NCBI RefSeq assembly: GCF_017873215.1
Contig: NZ_JAGGKA010000013.1
Span: 1 to 64,000, forward strand
Reading direction: 5' to 3'
Source: Clostridium tetanomorphum
Lineage (GTDB): Bacteria > Bacillota > Clostridia > Clostridiales > Clostridiaceae
DNA: 64,000 nt
Below, in pieces: positions 17,802 through 26,131 of this stretch. Made by a program: the position numbers and the translations under genes. Each line of letters starts with the position of its first letter. Positions within the stretch are counted from its first letter, which is position 1. Under the pieces are notes generated by a model that did not search any database, was not told where the DNA came from, and saw nothing but the letters and a program-made list of their open reading frames with translations.

Positions 17802-18632
17802 ATGAACATGATATTTATGTGTACAGCTATGCATTTGGAAGCCCAGCCTTTTATAAAACAATTAAATTTAAAAAAGGATTCTCAGTGTCATAAATTTCAA
17901 ATCTTTAAAAATGAAGAATTTATATTAATTATTACTGGATTAGGTAAAATAAAAGCTGCAATTGCTGTTACCTATTTATTTTCAAAGTATAAACCACAAT
18001 CCTCAGATTTATTTATAAATATTGGTTTGTGTGGTACTAAAAATGAAAATACAGCTATAGGAACTGCATTTTTTTGCAATAAAATTATAGAAAACGATAC
18101 AAAAAAAACTTTTTATCCTGATATGCTTTTTAAACATCCATTTAAAGAAACTAGCATTGAAACTTGCTCTTCTGTAATTGATAAAGATAATATAAAGCTT
18201 GAAGGCCAATTGGTGGATATGGAAGCCGCAGGAATATACGCAGCAGCTTCAATATTTTTAGAGTCCCATAAAATCTTCTTTATAAAAGTAGTTTCAGATT
18301 ACTTAAAAATTGAAAATATAAATAAAAATACAGTTTGCAATTTAATTAATAGTAACTCTGAAGAAATTATAGATTGGATAAATGAAATAAAGCTTCAATT
18401 TTCATATAAACAAAATATATTATCTAAAAAAGAAAAGGAAATATTAAATACTGTAGTGAAAAATTTAAAATTATCTTCTACTATGGAAAGTAAATTTAAA
18501 CAACTAGTTACATATCATAAGCTTCAATATGGTCACTGTATAGATATTATAAAGATGTATCTAGATGTAGAATGTAAATCTAAAAATGAGGGGAAGAGAT
18601 ATTTTGCAGAATTCAAACAAAAGCTTATTTAA
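17802..18632 (+). CDS. Nucleoside phosphorylase-like protein
   Basis: A 276-residue protein whose first 200 residues resemble the MTA/SAH nucleosidase and purine phosphorylase fold: MCTAMHLEAQPF at the start, VDMEAAGIY (ribose-binding Met-Glu of the family, about residues 140-148) and a late VSD segment (catalytic-Asp region). The remaining 75 residues form a helical tail not found in simple nucleosidases. Sequence between is diverged, so activity is uncertain. It overlaps the spore photoproduct lyase gene and is probably co-transcribed with it; a role in handling the 5'-deoxyadenosine of SAM radical chemistry is conceivable but inferred. Confidence 0.78.
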   Translation: MNMIFMCTAMHLEAQPFIKQLNLKKDSQCHKFQIFKNEEFILIITGLGKIKAAIAVTYLFSKYKPQSSDLFINIGLCGTKNENTAIGTAFFCNKIIENDTKKTFYPDMLFKHPFKETSIETCSSVIDKDNIKLEGQLVDMEAAGIYAAASIFLESHKIFFIKVVSDYLKIENINKNTVCNLINSNSEEIIDWINEIKLQFSYKQNILSKKEKEILNTVVKNLKLSSTMESKFKQLVTYHKLQYGHCIDIIKMYLDVECKSKNEGKRYFAEFKQKLI

Positions 18633-19614
18633 TCCTTATTTTTCGCATATATACATTGAAGAAAAAGCTTTAAATTATCCTAATACAAAAAAAATATTAG
18701 ATTACTTTAATAAAGCTGAAATTGTTCAAATTAATCACTATAAAGATGTATTTTCTAGAAGTCATCAAAATTATATCTTACAAAAGAAAAGTCCTAAATT
18801 GATTCTAGCAGTAAAAAAGGATAATTTAGTATATGAAGGTGCTGAAGTTTGTGAGGATTTTGGAAACAGCCATTTTTACTATACTTCAACTATGATGAAT
18901 TGCATATATGATTGCCAATACTGTTATCTTCAAGGAATGTATTCCTCAGCTAATGTGGTTATATTTGTAAATATTCAAGATATTTTCAACGAAGTGAAAA
19001 AGCTTTTAAAAAAACATTCAGTATATCTATGTATTTCTTATGATACAGATATTTTAGCCTTTGAAAATGTAATTGATTATGGAAGACAATGGATTAATTT
19101 TGCTAAAAAACATAAACATTTAACTATTGAGTTAAGAACTAAAAGTGCCAATTTTAAAGCTATAGAAGATATAAAAAAAGAGGAAAATATAATTTTAGCA
19201 TGGACTTTATCACCAGATTTAGTAATAAAAAATTATGAAAATAAGACACCGTCTTTGAAAGAAAGGCTTTCAAGTATAAAAGAAGCTATAGATAAAGGAT
19301 GGAAAGTTCGATTATGTTTTGATCCAATACTTTATATAAAACAGTGGAAAGAAACCTATAAAAATTTAATTGACACTACTTTTACAGAGCTATCAGTAGA
19401 AAAAATATATGACGTAAGCATAGGAGTGTTTAGAGTTTCAAAGGATTACTTAAAAAGAATGAGAAAACAAAGATTAGACTCTGTTATATTAAATTATCCT
19501 TTTGAGACAGTAAATGGTCTATGTAGCTATTCTAATAATCTATCGGAAAATATGGTTGTATATGTGTATGAGCTTGTAAAAAAATATGTACCAAAAGGCA
19601 AAATATATATTTGA
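18604..19614 (+). CDS. splB: Spore photoproduct lyase (radical SAM)
   Basis: Repairs the thymine dimer of UV-irradiated spores at germination. The radical SAM motif C-x3-C-x2-C is seen in CIYDCQYCYL, about 100 residues from the start, preceded by FYYTSTMMN. Total 336 residues, as usual for SplB. I prefer the TTG at 18604: GAGGGGAAG (18589-18597) is a good RBS for it, while the in-frame ATG at 18586 would lie in that site. It overlaps the preceding gene by 29 bp. Confidence 0.9.
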   Translation: MQNSNKSLFNPYFSHIYIEEKALNYPNTKKILDYFNKAEIVQINHYKDVFSRSHQNYILQKKSPKLILAVKKDNLVYEGAEVCEDFGNSHFYYTSTMMNCIYDCQYCYLQGMYSSANVVIFVNIQDIFNEVKKLLKKHSVYLCISYDTDILAFENVIDYGRQWINFAKKHKHLTIELRTKSANFKAIEDIKKEENIILAWTLSPDLVIKNYENKTPSLKERLSSIKEAIDKGWKVRLCFDPILYIKQWKETYKNLIDTTFTELSVEKIYDVSIGVFRVSKDYLKRMRKQRLDSVILNYPFETVNGLCSYSNNLSENMVVYVYELVKKYVPKGKIYI

Positions 19615-19627
19615 AAGGAAGGGTAAT

Positions 19628-20320
19628 ATGCAAGCAGCTATTGTTACAGGAGCTTCCTCAGGCATTGGTCTTGAGATTAGTAAAACCTTAATAAAGTTAG
19701 GCTACAAAGTTTATGGCATAGGAAGAAACTTTTCTAATAACCCTATTGAAAGTGATTATTTTATATCCATAACTTGTGATTTAATGAATACTTCATCTCT
19801 TCATGAAAAAATAAAAGATATAAAGAAAAAAGAAGAAGTATATATTCTTGTAAATAATGCTGGTGTTGGTTACTTCGGTCCTCATGAGGAATTAAATTAT
19901 AAAAAAATTCATGAGATGGTTACAGTAAATATTGAAGCACCACTTATAATAACTCAAATGCTTCTTAGAGATTTAAAGAAAAATTCAGGCTTTATTATAA
20001 ATATATCCTCTATAACTGCTAAAAAGTCTAGTACATATGGCTGTGCTTATGGAGCTACAAAAGCAGCACTTACACATTTTTCTAATAGTTTATTTGATGA
20101 AGGGAGAAAGTCTGGCATAAAGGTAATTGCCATACATCCAGATATGACCAAATCTAACTTTTATAGAAATGCTAACTTTAAAGAAGGAGATACCTTGGAA
20201 AGTTATATTACACCAGAGGAAGTAGCTAATACTGTTGAGATGGTATTAACTCAAAGAAATGGAATAGTTATTACAGACATTACTTTAAAACCACAAAAGC
20301 ATATGATAAAAAGAAAATAA
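19628..20320 (+). CDS. Short-chain dehydrogenase/reductase
   Basis: A 230-residue classical SDR. TGASSGIG (NAD(P)-binding glycine motif) lies near residues 6-13, NNAG near residue 80, the catalytic Ser in INISSIT and YGATK (Tyr-x3-Lys) near residue 145. The ATG at 19628 follows GGAAGGG with correct spacing and puts the Rossmann strand at the N-terminus; an in-frame ATG 42 bp upstream overlaps splB. Substrate unknown. Third gene of the nucleosidase-splB-SDR set, followed by a hairpin at 20346-20380. Confidence 0.88.
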   Translation: MQAAIVTGASSGIGLEISKTLIKLGYKVYGIGRNFSNNPIESDYFISITCDLMNTSSLHEKIKDIKKKEEVYILVNNAGVGYFGPHEELNYKKIHEMVTVNIEAPLIITQMLLRDLKKNSGFIINISSITAKKSSTYGCAYGATKAALTHFSNSLFDEGRKSGIKVIAIHPDMTKSNFYRNANFKEGDTLESYITPEEVANTVEMVLTQRNGIVITDITLKPQKHMIKRK

Positions 20321-20345
20321 TGATTTCATTAAATTTGTTAATTAA

Positions 20346-20380
20346 ATAATTGCCATGACCTTAAAGATCATGGCAATTAT
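20346..20380. terminator. Bidirectional terminator between SDR and aspA
   Basis: Perfect 13-bp stem ATAATTGCCATGA / TCATGGCAATTAT, 9-nt loop, serving two convergent genes. Confidence 0.78.
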
Positions 20381-20388
20381 TTAAACTG

Positions 20389-21801
20389 TTACTTTTTTAA
20401 TAGCTGCTTACCGGAAATACCAGGCTTGGTCATTCCATATGGATCAAATATCACTTCCATATCAGCTTCCTTTAACAGTCCTTCTTTTAATATTAGTTCT
20501 CTTACTGATTCTCCTGTCTTTATTGCAGTTTTAGCTATTCTAGCAGAAGCTTTATATCCCACATGTGGACATATTGCTGTTATTATTCCTACACTATTTT
20601 CAACTAAATCCTTACAACGCTTTTCATTGGCTGTTATTCCCTTTATACAATTTTCTATAAATGTGTTCACTCCATTAGTTAAAGTTTCTATAGATTCAAA
20701 TAAGTTATAATAAATTACTGGCTCAAAAGCATTTAATTCCAGTTGCCCTGCTTCTGCTGCCATAGTTATAGTCATATCATTTCCTATTATATTAAAAGCT
20801 ACTTGATTAACCACCTCTGGTATTACAGGATTAACTTTTCCTGGCATTATAGATGAACCATTTTGTTTTGCTGGAAGATTTATTTCTCCAAAACCTGTTC
20901 TTGGTCCTGATGATAATAATCTTAAATCATTACTTATTTTTGATATATTAATTGCACATACTTTTAATGTTCCTGATACCGCTGCAAAAGTATCCAAATT
21001 TTGAGTTCCATCTACTAAATCTTCACATTGCTTTAATTCTAAACCAGTAACTTCACATAGATTAGGAGTAATATTCCTTACATATTCTTCATCTGCATTT
21101 AATCCTGTACCTATAGCTGTAGCTCCTATACTTACACAATTTAAATCTTCTTTAGCTCTTTTTATTCTCATTATATCCCTTTTTATTACATCTGCATAAG
21201 CTTTAAATTCTTGCCCCAATCTTATTGGTACTGCATCTTGCATTTGAGTTCTTCCCATTTTTATAACATGATCAAACTCCTTTGACTTCTCCATAAGAAC
21301 AAGAACTAAATTATCAAGCTCCTCCATAGCTTTTTCTAACAATCTAATAGTTGCAATCTTTCCTCCTGTCGGAATAACGTCATTAGTTGATTGCCCCATG
21401 TTAACATGATCATTAGGGTGAACTATACTATAATCTCCCTTTTCTCCTCCTAATATTTCTATAGCTCTATTTGCTATAACTTCATTAGCATTCATATTTA
21501 TAGAAGTACCTGCTCCACCTTGAATTGGATCTGTTATAAATTCATCATGAAATTTTCCTTCCATAATTTCATCACAAGATTTAACTATAGCATTTCCTAT
21601 TTTTCTATTTAAAAGTTCTATTCCCATATTAGTTATTGCTGCTGCTTTTTTAATTTGTGCTAAAGCTTTTACTAATTCAGGATTAATTCTTCTTCCTGTT
21701 ATTCTGAAGTTTTCATAAGCTCTTAAAGTTTGAACTCCATAATAAGCATCCTTAGGCACCTGTTTTTCTCCAACAGAGTCACTTTCTAATCTATATAACA
21801 T
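20389..21801 (-). CDS. aspA: Aspartate ammonia-lyase (aspartase)
   Basis: Converts L-aspartate to fumarate and ammonia. The 470-residue protein shows the fumarase/aspartase superfamily signature GSSIMPGKVNP (catalytic loop serine), TSTNDVIPT-like GQSTNDVIPTGG, and GRTQMQDAVPI. The start at 21801 (MLYRLESDSVG) is preferred because the upstream in-frame ATG at 21816 lies within its GGAGGG RBS. Last of four genes with malic enzyme, symporter and racemase: the racemase and aspartase would let D- or L-aspartate enter the fumarate/malate pool. Confidence 0.95.
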   Translation of the reverse strand: MLYRLESDSVGEKQVPKDAYYGVQTLRAYENFRITGRRINPELVKALAQIKKAAAITNMGIELLNRKIGNAIVKSCDEIMEGKFHDEFITDPIQGGAGTSINMNANEVIANRAIEILGGEKGDYSIVHPNDHVNMGQSTNDVIPTGGKIATIRLLEKAMEELDNLVLVLMEKSKEFDHVIKMGRTQMQDAVPIRLGQEFKAYADVIKRDIMRIKRAKEDLNCVSIGATAIGTGLNADEEYVRNITPNLCEVTGLELKQCEDLVDGTQNLDTFAAVSGTLKVCAINISKISNDLRLLSSGPRTGFGEINLPAKQNGSSIMPGKVNPVIPEVVNQVAFNIIGNDMTITMAAEAGQLELNAFEPVIYYNLFESIETLTNGVNTFIENCIKGITANEKRCKDLVENSVGIITAICPHVGYKASARIAKTAIKTGESVRELILKEGLLKEADMEVIFDPYGMTKPGISGKQLLKK

Positions 21802-21823
21802 ATAAAATCCCTCCATAAAAAAT

Positions 21824-22516
21824 TTATTTAGCTATTTCTACAGCTTTTCTTGCTAAAATATCTGTAGATGATATAAAATTAAAATCTTTTAACTGTTCTT
21901 TTAAAGAATCAAATACTAAAGGTAATTCTGTACAACCTAATATTATTATTTCCACATCTTCTTTTTTGAATTTTTGCAATATTTCATTTATATAATCTAT
22001 ATTAAAATCTCTTTCTCCTGATTTTACCCTGTAGATTAAATCTAAAAGTTTTTCTTTAATTTCATCCGTAGGCATTACTATTTCTAGCCCATATTTTTCG
22101 CAGTATTTTTCATATACTCTTCCATTATACGTTCCAATGGTAGCTAGTAACCCTACTTTACCTTTCCCATAATTTCTTACAATATATTTTCCTACTTCTT
22201 CAATCATATTTATAAAAGGTGTTTTCACTGCATTTACCAATTTGTCATAGAAGTAATGTGCTGTATTACAAGGCATTATTATAAAATCAGCTCCATTATT
22301 TTCAAGTTTAACTGCTGTTTCTATAAGTTCTGTTATAGGATTTTCACCATCTCCTAATATAAATCTTGTTCTATCTGGAATATTTACATTATTATCAATG
22401 ATTATATGAATATGTTCTTGATCACTTTCAGCATCTGTAAAGTCCACAATTTTATTAAATAAATCTACTGTTGCTTTAGGTCCCATACCTCCTAAAATCC
22501 CTACAGTTTTACCCAT
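21824..22516 (-). CDS. Aspartate/glutamate racemase family protein
   Basis: Cofactor-independent racemase of the Asp/Glu/hydantoin superfamily. The catalytic cysteines are seen in MPCNTAHYF (about residue 83) and GCTELPLVF (about residue 195); GILGGMGP lies at the N-terminus. At 230 residues it is normal for aspartate racemase. I take the ATG at 22516 (MGKTVGILGG) because the sequence before it matches no family N-terminus; the ATG at 22540 is the alternative. Lying between the dicarboxylate symporter and aspartase, it probably interconverts D- and L-aspartate. Confidence 0.9.
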   Translation of the reverse strand: MGKTVGILGGMGPKATVDLFNKIVDFTDAESDQEHIHIIIDNNVNIPDRTRFILGDGENPITELIETAVKLENNGADFIIMPCNTAHYFYDKLVNAVKTPFINMIEEVGKYIVRNYGKGKVGLLATIGTYNGRVYEKYCEKYGLEIVMPTDEIKEKLLDLIYRVKSGERDFNIDYINEILQKFKKEDVEIIILGCTELPLVFDSLKEQLKDFNFISSTDILARKAVEIAK

Positions 22517-22553
22517 TACAACGCCCCCGCCTTTTAACATAAAACTATACTAA

Positions 22554-23801
22554 TTAAGCATTTGCTGAATTTCCATTCATTTCAGCTTTACTATAATCTA
22601 TTTCACCTTCTGTAGCACCTACTACAATAGACGCTGCTACATTACCAGTAACATTAACAGCAGTTCTCCCCATATCTAATATTCTATCTATACCTGCAAT
22701 TAAAGCTGCTCCTTCAAGTGGAAGACCTACTGAAGATAAAACCATCATAAGCATCATAAATCCAGCACCCGGAACTCCTGCTGTTCCTATTGAAGCTAAA
22801 AGAGCTGTAAGTAAAATTGTAACCTGTTGTCCTATAGTCAATGGTATTCCGTATGCTTGAGCTATAAACATAGCACATACACCTTGATAAATTGCAGTTC
22901 CATCCATATTTATAGTTGTTCCAAGCGGAAGTACAAAGCTTGCTATTCCTTCAGATATTCCAAAAGTTTCTCTTACAGTTTTAATAGTTATAGGCAATGT
23001 TCCTGAACTACTACTTGTACTAAAAGCTATAGCTGTAGCTGGAGAAGTTCCTTTAAAAAATTGCTTTGCTGATATCTTTGAAAATATACTAACTGAAAAT
23101 GAATATGCTATAATTGAGTGTAATACGAATCCTAAATAACAGACTCCTATAAGTTTTATAAGTGGTAACAACACTTTAGGTCCATTTGTAGCTATAACAG
23201 GAACTATAAGAGCAAACACTCCATAAGGTGCTAAGCTCATTATAACTTCAGTTATTTTATACATTATCTCTGCTAAGCTATCACAAAACTTTAAATAAGG
23301 CTTACCTTTTTCCCCTATATAAGTGGCTCCTACTCCTGTAAATAATGCAAAGAATATAATTTGAAGCATATTTCCTTTTGCTAAAGCATCTATAGGATTA
23401 GTTGGAACTATATCTAATAAAGTTTGTATTAATGAAGGTGCTTCGCTAGTTTTAGGTTTAGTAACTTCTCCTAATGGAATACCAACGCCTGGTTTAAATA
23501 TATTAGCAATTGTCAATCCTATTACTATAGCAATTGCTGTAGTAATGAAGAAATAAATCATAGTTTTTCCACCAATTCTACCCAACTTTTTAACATCACC
23601 AATACTTGCTGCTCCAACAACTAATGAAGCAAATACTAATGGAACTATAGTCATTTTAATAAGATTTAAAAATAATACCCCAATAGGCTTAATATAATTA
23701 GTTGCAATTTTAGGTGCTGGTACAAAAAGTAATCCAACTATAACTCCAAGAATTAACCCTATCATTATCTTTGTGACCAGACTCATTTTTTTATTGCTCA
23801 T
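22554..23801 (-). CDS. Dicarboxylate/amino acid:cation symporter (DAACS family)
   Basis: A 415-residue sodium- or proton-coupled transporter of the GltP/DctA family. Family motifs are present: the serine-rich reentrant loop (AFSTSSSSGTLP), the NMDGT motif in TTINMDGTAIYQ, and the second hairpin (AGVPGAGFMM). The DRILDMGRTAVNVTGN segment in the last helix carries Asp and Arg that read the substrate in the family; an Arg here is typical of acidic substrates. Together with its neighbours, aspartate, fumarate or malate are the likely substrates. Confidence 0.93.
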   Translation of the reverse strand: MSNKKMSLVTKIMIGLILGVIVGLLFVPAPKIATNYIKPIGVLFLNLIKMTIVPLVFASLVVGAASIGDVKKLGRIGGKTMIYFFITTAIAIVIGLTIANIFKPGVGIPLGEVTKPKTSEAPSLIQTLLDIVPTNPIDALAKGNMLQIIFFALFTGVGATYIGEKGKPYLKFCDSLAEIMYKITEVIMSLAPYGVFALIVPVIATNGPKVLLPLIKLIGVCYLGFVLHSIIAYSFSVSIFSKISAKQFFKGTSPATAIAFSTSSSSGTLPITIKTVRETFGISEGIASFVLPLGTTINMDGTAIYQGVCAMFIAQAYGIPLTIGQQVTILLTALLASIGTAGVPGAGFMMLMMVLSSVGLPLEGAALIAGIDRILDMGRTAVNVTGNVAASIVVGATEGEIDYSKAEMNGNSANA

Positions 23802-23820
23802 GAAAAAGCCCCCTTAATTT

Positions 23821-24996
23821 TTATTTTAAATTTGATACCCCAGTTTTTATGGCTATATCTTTTACAGCCTTTGCCACAACTTGGGCTACTTTTTTATTAA
23901 ATGGATCTGGAATAATGTATTCTTCATTAAGTTCTCCTTCTCCAACAATACTAGCTATGGCTTCCGCCGCGGCTAATTTCATTTCTTCTGTTATAGCTTT
24001 TGCTCTTGCATCTAATGCTCCTCTAAATATTCCAGGGAAAACTAAAACATTATTTATTTGATTTGGATAATCAGATCGACCTGTTGCTACAACTCTAACA
24101 CCTCCTGCTTTAGCTTCTTCTGGAAGTATTTCTGGTACTGGATTAGCCATGGCAAATACTATAGAATCTTTATTCATAGTGGAAACCATTTCAGAAGTTA
24201 GTACATTAGGGCCTGACACTCCAATAAATACATCCTTTCCTTTAATAATATTATTTATTTTTCCTCTTTCTAGTTCCCTGTTTGTAACCTTAGCAATGTC
24301 TTCTTGAGCTTCATTCATCCAAGTTTCTCCTTCTGCCAAAGCTCCTTTTAAGTCACACATAACTATATTTTTAGCTCCTCCAGCCAAAAGAAGCTTACAA
24401 ATTGATATTCCAGCAGCTCCTGCTCCGTTTATAACTATTTTTGCCTCATCCATTTTTTTATTTACTAGTTTCAATGCATTTAAAATACCAGCTAAAACTA
24501 CTATAGCAGTCCCATGTTGATCATCATGAAATACTGGTATATCTAGTTCTTCTTTTAATATTTTTTCTATTTCAAAGCATCTTGGAGCAGCTATGTCCTC
24601 TAAATTTATACCTCCAAAAGTCGGAGATAAATATTTTATAGTTTTTACTATTTCATTTACATCCTTTGTGTCAAGGCATATAGGGAAAGCATCTACATTT
24701 CCAAATTCTTTAAAAAGTATTGACTTTCCTTCCATAACAGGCATGGCAGCTTCAGGTCCAATATCTCCAAGTCCTAGTACTGCTGTACCATCTGTTACTA
24801 CTGCTACTAAATTCTTTTTAGCCGTATACCTATAAACTTCTTCTCTATTTTGGTTAATCTTCTTGCATGGTTCCGCAACTCCAGGAGTATATACTGTACT
24901 TAAGTCATTTTTATCCTTTACCTGCACCTTTGATATTACTTCTATTTTTCCTTCCTTTTCTTCATGGAGCTTTAAACTCATTTCTTTATAGTCCAT
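23821..24996 (-). CDS. NAD(P)-dependent malic enzyme
   Basis: Oxidatively decarboxylates malate to pyruvate. The 391-residue bacterial short form lacks PTA domains. Seen: YTPGVAEPC at the start, TDGTAVLGLGDIGP, DDQHGTAIV (metal and substrate site) and the NAD-binding GAGAAGISICKLL. First gene of the malic enzyme-symporter-racemase-aspartase operon, with a 20-bp palindrome 66 bp before its start. The CitA/DcuS-type two-component genes stand immediately upstream and probably control it. Confidence 0.95.
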   Translation of the reverse strand: MDYKEMSLKLHEEKEGKIEVISKVQVKDKNDLSTVYTPGVAEPCKKINQNREEVYRYTAKKNLVAVVTDGTAVLGLGDIGPEAAMPVMEGKSILFKEFGNVDAFPICLDTKDVNEIVKTIKYLSPTFGGINLEDIAAPRCFEIEKILKEELDIPVFHDDQHGTAIVVLAGILNALKLVNKKMDEAKIVINGAGAAGISICKLLLAGGAKNIVMCDLKGALAEGETWMNEAQEDIAKVTNRELERGKINNIIKGKDVFIGVSGPNVLTSEMVSTMNKDSIVFAMANPVPEILPEEAKAGGVRVVATGRSDYPNQINNVLVFPGIFRGALDARAKAITEEMKLAAAEAIASIVGEGELNEEYIIPDPFNKKVAQVVAKAVKDIAIKTGVSNLK

Positions 24997-25061
24997 AACT
25001 CAACCTCCCCTATTCTTTTAAAATGAGTATGTTAAAATTTAAACTTTATGTTATTTTTATA

Positions 25062-25081
25062 AATCAATTGGCCAATTGATT
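25062..25081. promoter_or_regulatory. Perfect 20-bp palindrome, operator candidate
   Basis: AATCAATTGGCCAATTGATT, fully self-complementary, 66-85 bp before the malic enzyme start. A candidate binding site for the adjacent CitB/DcuR-type response regulator; this is inference from position. Confidence 0.55.
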
Positions 25082-25200
25082 AATGTATTATTGTCTATAT
25101 ATTTATAATACTCTAAAAAAAATCACTTTCCTATATTATGTAAGTATTATAAACATTTTGTAATTAAATTTATTATTGTTAAGTGTATAACACAACATTT

Positions 25201-25228
25201 AAACTATTGTAAATTATTACAATAGTTT
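25201..25228. promoter_or_regulatory. Perfect 12-bp inverted repeat with 4-nt spacer
   Basis: AAACTATTGTAA - atta - TTACAATAGTTT. There is no T-run behind it on the minus strand, so it looks more like an operator than a terminator. It is 205 bp before the malic enzyme start. Confidence 0.5.
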
Positions 25229-25401
25229 GTGAATTGATAGTTTTTATTCATTTCATTTTTTACAAAAATTATAACTATTATACTGAATTATCAATACTTC
25301 TACTCATTAAATTTGCAAGAAAAAATCTACACATAATGATTTTTTACTTGCAAATCTAATATTTTTTTATATTCATTGTTAATTTTTTATTTATCTCATT
25401 T

Positions 25402-25452
25402 AAATAAAGTTTGCATTAACTTAAAAAATCTATTTAATGCAAACTTTATTTA
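25402..25452 (-). terminator. Terminator of the two-component operon
   Basis: Arms AAATAAAGTTTGCATTAA and TTAATGCAAACTTTATTT around a 17-nt loop lie directly behind the response-regulator stop. Confidence 0.75.
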
Positions 25453-25456
25453 AAAA

Positions 25457-26131
25457 TTAAAACCTAACTCTATATATGGTTTTAGGCCTTCCTACTTCTC
25501 CATATTCTATATCTGTACTTAATTCGCCAAAAGATGTCATATACTCTAAATATCTTCTTATAGTAACTCTTGATAATCTCATTTTCTCTGCTATCTCTTC
25601 ACAAGTAAACGATTCTTTTTTATATTCTTTTAAAAAGAACTTTATTCTTTTTAAAGTTCTTTCATTTATTCCTTTTTGCATCTCATCATTAATCCCATGT
25701 ATATTTTGACTAGTTATTTTATCTATATCTTCTTGATTTATCACAGCTTTTGTACTTAAAAGTTTATATCTAGTTTTAAATTTATTTAAAGCATCTTTAA
25801 ATCTTTCATATTCAAAAGGCTTAATTAAATAATCTATAGCTCCTAGCTTTAAAACTTCATTTAGCTTGTCCGCCTCATCCGCAGCTGTAACCATAATAAT
25901 ATCTGTCATAATTCCTAAAGCTCTAATTTCTTTTAAAAAACTTATTCCATCAAGCTTAGGCATGTAAAGGTCTAATATTATTAAATTAACCTTTTCTTGT
26001 TTTATAGTATTTAGCGCTTCTCCTCCATTATTACAAATTCCTACTACCTGAAATTTTTCAATACTTTCTGTATATTTTTTATTTATTTGAGCCACCATAG
26101 GGTCATCTTCTACTATAAGTACTTTAATCAT
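25457..26131 (-). CDS. CitB/DcuR-family response regulator
   Basis: A 224-residue regulator with an N-terminal receiver domain (acidic pair E8/D9/D10, phosphorylation site D54 in LIILDLYMPK, conserved K near 105) and a C-terminal helix-turn-helix of the CitT/DcuR type (FTCEEIAEKMRLSRVTIRRY). It overlaps the kinase gene by 8 bp. By family and context it should activate dicarboxylate transport and metabolism genes, most simply the malic enzyme operon just downstream. Confidence 0.92.
   Translation of the reverse strand: MIKVLIVEDDPMVAQINKKYTESIEKFQVVGICNNGGEALNTIKQEKVNLIILDLYMPKLDGISFLKEIRALGIMTDIIMVTAADEADKLNEVLKLGAIDYLIKPFEYERFKDALNKFKTRYKLLSTKAVINQEDIDKITSQNIHGINDEMQKGINERTLKRIKFFLKEYKKESFTCEEIAEKMRLSRVTIRRYLEYMTSFGELSTDIEYGEVGRPKTIYRVRF

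Larger units (their letters stand above)
24997..25456. other. Regulatory interval before the malate/aspartate operon
   Basis: 460 bp without a gene. It holds a 20-bp palindrome (25062-25081), a 12-bp-stem hairpin (25201-25228) and the terminator of the response-regulator gene (about 25402-25452). No convincing -35/-10 pair was found; AT content is extreme. Confidence 0.6.
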
